From Spirochaetota bacterium (GTDB lineage Bacteria; Spirochaetota; Spirochaetia; DSM-27196; PWMO01): DNA of 24,252 nucleotides. Below the pieces are notes generated by a model. The model saw nothing but the letters and a program-made list of their open reading frames with translations. It was not told the DNA's origin and ran no database searches. The first letter of the stretch is position 1, and each line of letters opens with the position of its first letter. The position numbers and the translations under genes are program-made. Location of the stretch: positions 1-24,252 of the forward strand of contig JAAAOH010000092.1 of the NCBI GenBank assembly GCA_009908925.1, read 5' to 3'. Positions 23,586 to 24,252 of this stretch are shown here, piece by piece.

Positions 23586-23621
23586 GTAACACCATTCGAA
23601 CATGTGTTTGAATGGTGTAAC
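23586..23621. promoter_or_regulatory. 36-bp dyad at the oadGAB transcription start, likely operator
   Basis: The plus-strand left arm GTAACACCATTCGAACA (23586-23602) and the right arm TGTTTGAATGGTGTAAC (23605-23621) are inverted repeats with two mismatches, around a 2-nt centre. It is AT-richer than its surroundings, lacks a T-run, and begins immediately downstream of the -10, where a repressor would block initiation. An extra copy of the core, GTTCGAAT, sits at 23636-23643 in the promoter spacer. The transcribed dyad could alternatively fold into a leader hairpin. Confidence 0.65.
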
Positions 23622-23629
23622 GTCGTCCC

Positions 23630-23658
23630 ATTGTTGTTCGAATTGACGGTGATGTCAA
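23630..23658 (-). promoter_or_regulatory. Promoter of the oadGAB operon
   Basis: Read on the minus strand: a consensus TTGACA (23658-23653), 17-bp spacer, and AACAAT (23635-23630; 4 of 6 consensus bases). The start would be near 23623, leaving a leader of about 80 nt before oadG with GGAG as Shine-Dalgarno. Confidence 0.6.
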
Positions 23659-23679
23659 GATCTTTGCCCCGGCGCCCGA

Positions 23680-23703
23680 GGGCCCCCGGTGCGCCGGGGG
23701 CCC
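23680..23703. other. Perfect GC hairpin between oadG and fapA
   Basis: A 10-bp perfect stem, GGGCCCCCGG / CCGGGGGCCC, with a 4-nt loop TGCG. No T-run follows on either strand. It lies upstream of both divergent genes, about 20 bp beyond the oad -35. It could be a structured leader of fapA or a boundary element; function unknown. Confidence 0.5.
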
Positions 23704-23794
23704 CGCGGTCGGCGTCCGCTGCCCGCCGGCAACCCGACACCGGCACCGTCCGCCGCCGTTTGACCGGTCCCCGCAATTCGCCGATATTGGTGAA

Positions 23795-24252
23795 GTGGCG
23801 CGTCGCGGCAGCGAAACCAACGGATATTTCGAGCTCGAGTACAGAGACGGCTTCGCCTGGCTTACCGTCTATCCGCCCGAGGGCCAGGGGCACCCCGTCT
23901 ACTACGAAGATGTCCGTAACCGCATGCGGCTCCTCGACTGTCCCAAGGTCTCCTACGAGTCCCTCATGGCCGTCATCGACGAGGCGGCCGGCGAGCCGAG
24001 AAAGCTCGTGGAGTGGCCGGATGGTGCTCGGCTCGCGTCCTCGATCCGCGCGGAAATCACCGCCGACCTCATGTCCGCCGCGGTCTTCGTAACCCATCCA
24101 AAAAAAGGGGCGGCTCCGCCGAGGGTAGAGGATATCACGACGGAGCTCGAGCGTGTAGGAGTCACCTTCGGCATCGACTCCGGCCGCATCCGACGGGTGC
24201 TCGAGCAACAGGACTACGACCGCTGGATAACGGTTGCCGAGGGCCGCGAGCC
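23795..24252 (+). CDS. fapA: FapA (DUF342) family protein, N-terminal part
   Basis: The plus frame open from 23621 to the window end reads, from about 23783, ADIGEVARRGSETNGYFELE, YRDGFAWLTVYPPEGQGHPV and DVRNRMRLLDCPKVSYESLM, then VTHPKKGAAPPRVEDITTEL and GVTFGIDSGRIRRVLEQQ. 'L.V.PP.G.G.PV...DV...L', 'PPKxG..PT...I...L...GVxxGID...I' and 'VAxGxxP' are the signature of the FapA N-terminal domain. FapA homologues are common in spirochaetes and are tied to flagellar assembly or cell-surface functions in some bacteria. The C-terminal part lies outside the window. The start is uncertain: GTG 23795 is the first standard start that leaves the conserved core mostly intact, but it would cut off ADIGE, so the true start may be further upstream (possibly a rare codon) or the 5' end may be damaged. 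Confidence 0.72.
   Translation, partial: MARRGSETNGYFELEYRDGFAWLTVYPPEGQGHPVYYEDVRNRMRLLDCPKVSYESLMAVIDEAAGEPRKLVEWPDGARLASSIRAEITADLMSAAVFVTHPKKGAAPPRVEDITTELERVGVTFGIDSGRIRRVLEQQDYDRWITVAEGRE

Noticed and set aside
23190..24092. 300-codon plus-strand frame across the oad promoter and fapA
   Set aside because: It overlaps oadA and oadG antisense and is out of frame with the FapA motifs.
1..24252. CRISPR arrays, tRNA or rRNA genes, insertion sequences, attachment sites, origins
   Set aside because: Reading both strands, I saw no regularly spaced repeats, no cloverleaf with a T-arm GTTCRANNC in context, no rRNA blocks, no transposase frames and no DnaA-box clusters. A systematic search with dedicated tools was not possible.

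Overview
High-GC bacterial DNA, roughly 60-65% G+C by eye. No rRNA, tRNA, CRISPR array or intact insertion sequence was seen. The gene set points to a free-living, high-GC spirochaete: a FapA (DUF342) start, a sodium-pumping decarboxylase oadGAB operon, an SLBB export protein without a capsule locus, and SUMF1 and FG-GAP relics that resemble spirochaete proteins I remember. This taxonomic call is inference; no marker gene is present.

Layout. Positions 1-198 (-) hold the N-terminus of a DUF4143-type ATPase. Positions about 199-1970 are a gene graveyard: an unrecognised fragment, then three directly abutting relics (membrane protein, FG-GAP propeller, SUMF1/FGE-fold protein) with frameshifts, a nonsense codon and an internal deletion. 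Next is a translationally coupled pair (2005-5324, +): an ATP-grasp ligase and a CocE/NonD-type alpha/beta hydrolase. They probably make and cut, or make and process, a small amide. Convergent to them on the minus strand are an anSME-like radical SAM maturase, a NUDIX hydrolase and a VOC ring-cleaving-dioxygenase-like protein (8102 to 5281).

Divergent from the maturase is a YgjV-like membrane protein. Then come a hybrid sensor kinase broken by an out-of-frame deletion in its second PAS domain, a SprA-related putative metalloprotease, and ettA, all on plus. Convergent to ettA is an SLBB export protein. Divergent from that is a 521-residue protein with a C-terminal HPr-like domain. The last block is a minus-strand operon: oadG, oadA, oadB, a DUF1707/LiaF-like protein and a GT51 transglycosylase with an AsmA-like N-terminus. 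It starts from a promoter whose start point sits on a 36-bp dyad. The window ends inside fapA on plus.

Points that stand out: (1) at least five transcription-unit first genes have a -10 hexamer ending 6-10 nt before the start codon and no Shine-Dalgarno sequence, suggesting leaderless mRNAs, while downstream operon genes have clear Shine-Dalgarno sites; (2) the dyad at the oad promoter looks like a repressor operator; (3) the ATP-grasp/hydrolase pair and the HPr-fusion protein are conserved-looking but functionally undescribed as far as I know; (4) all three convergent junctions overlap or nearly touch and lack recognisable terminators.
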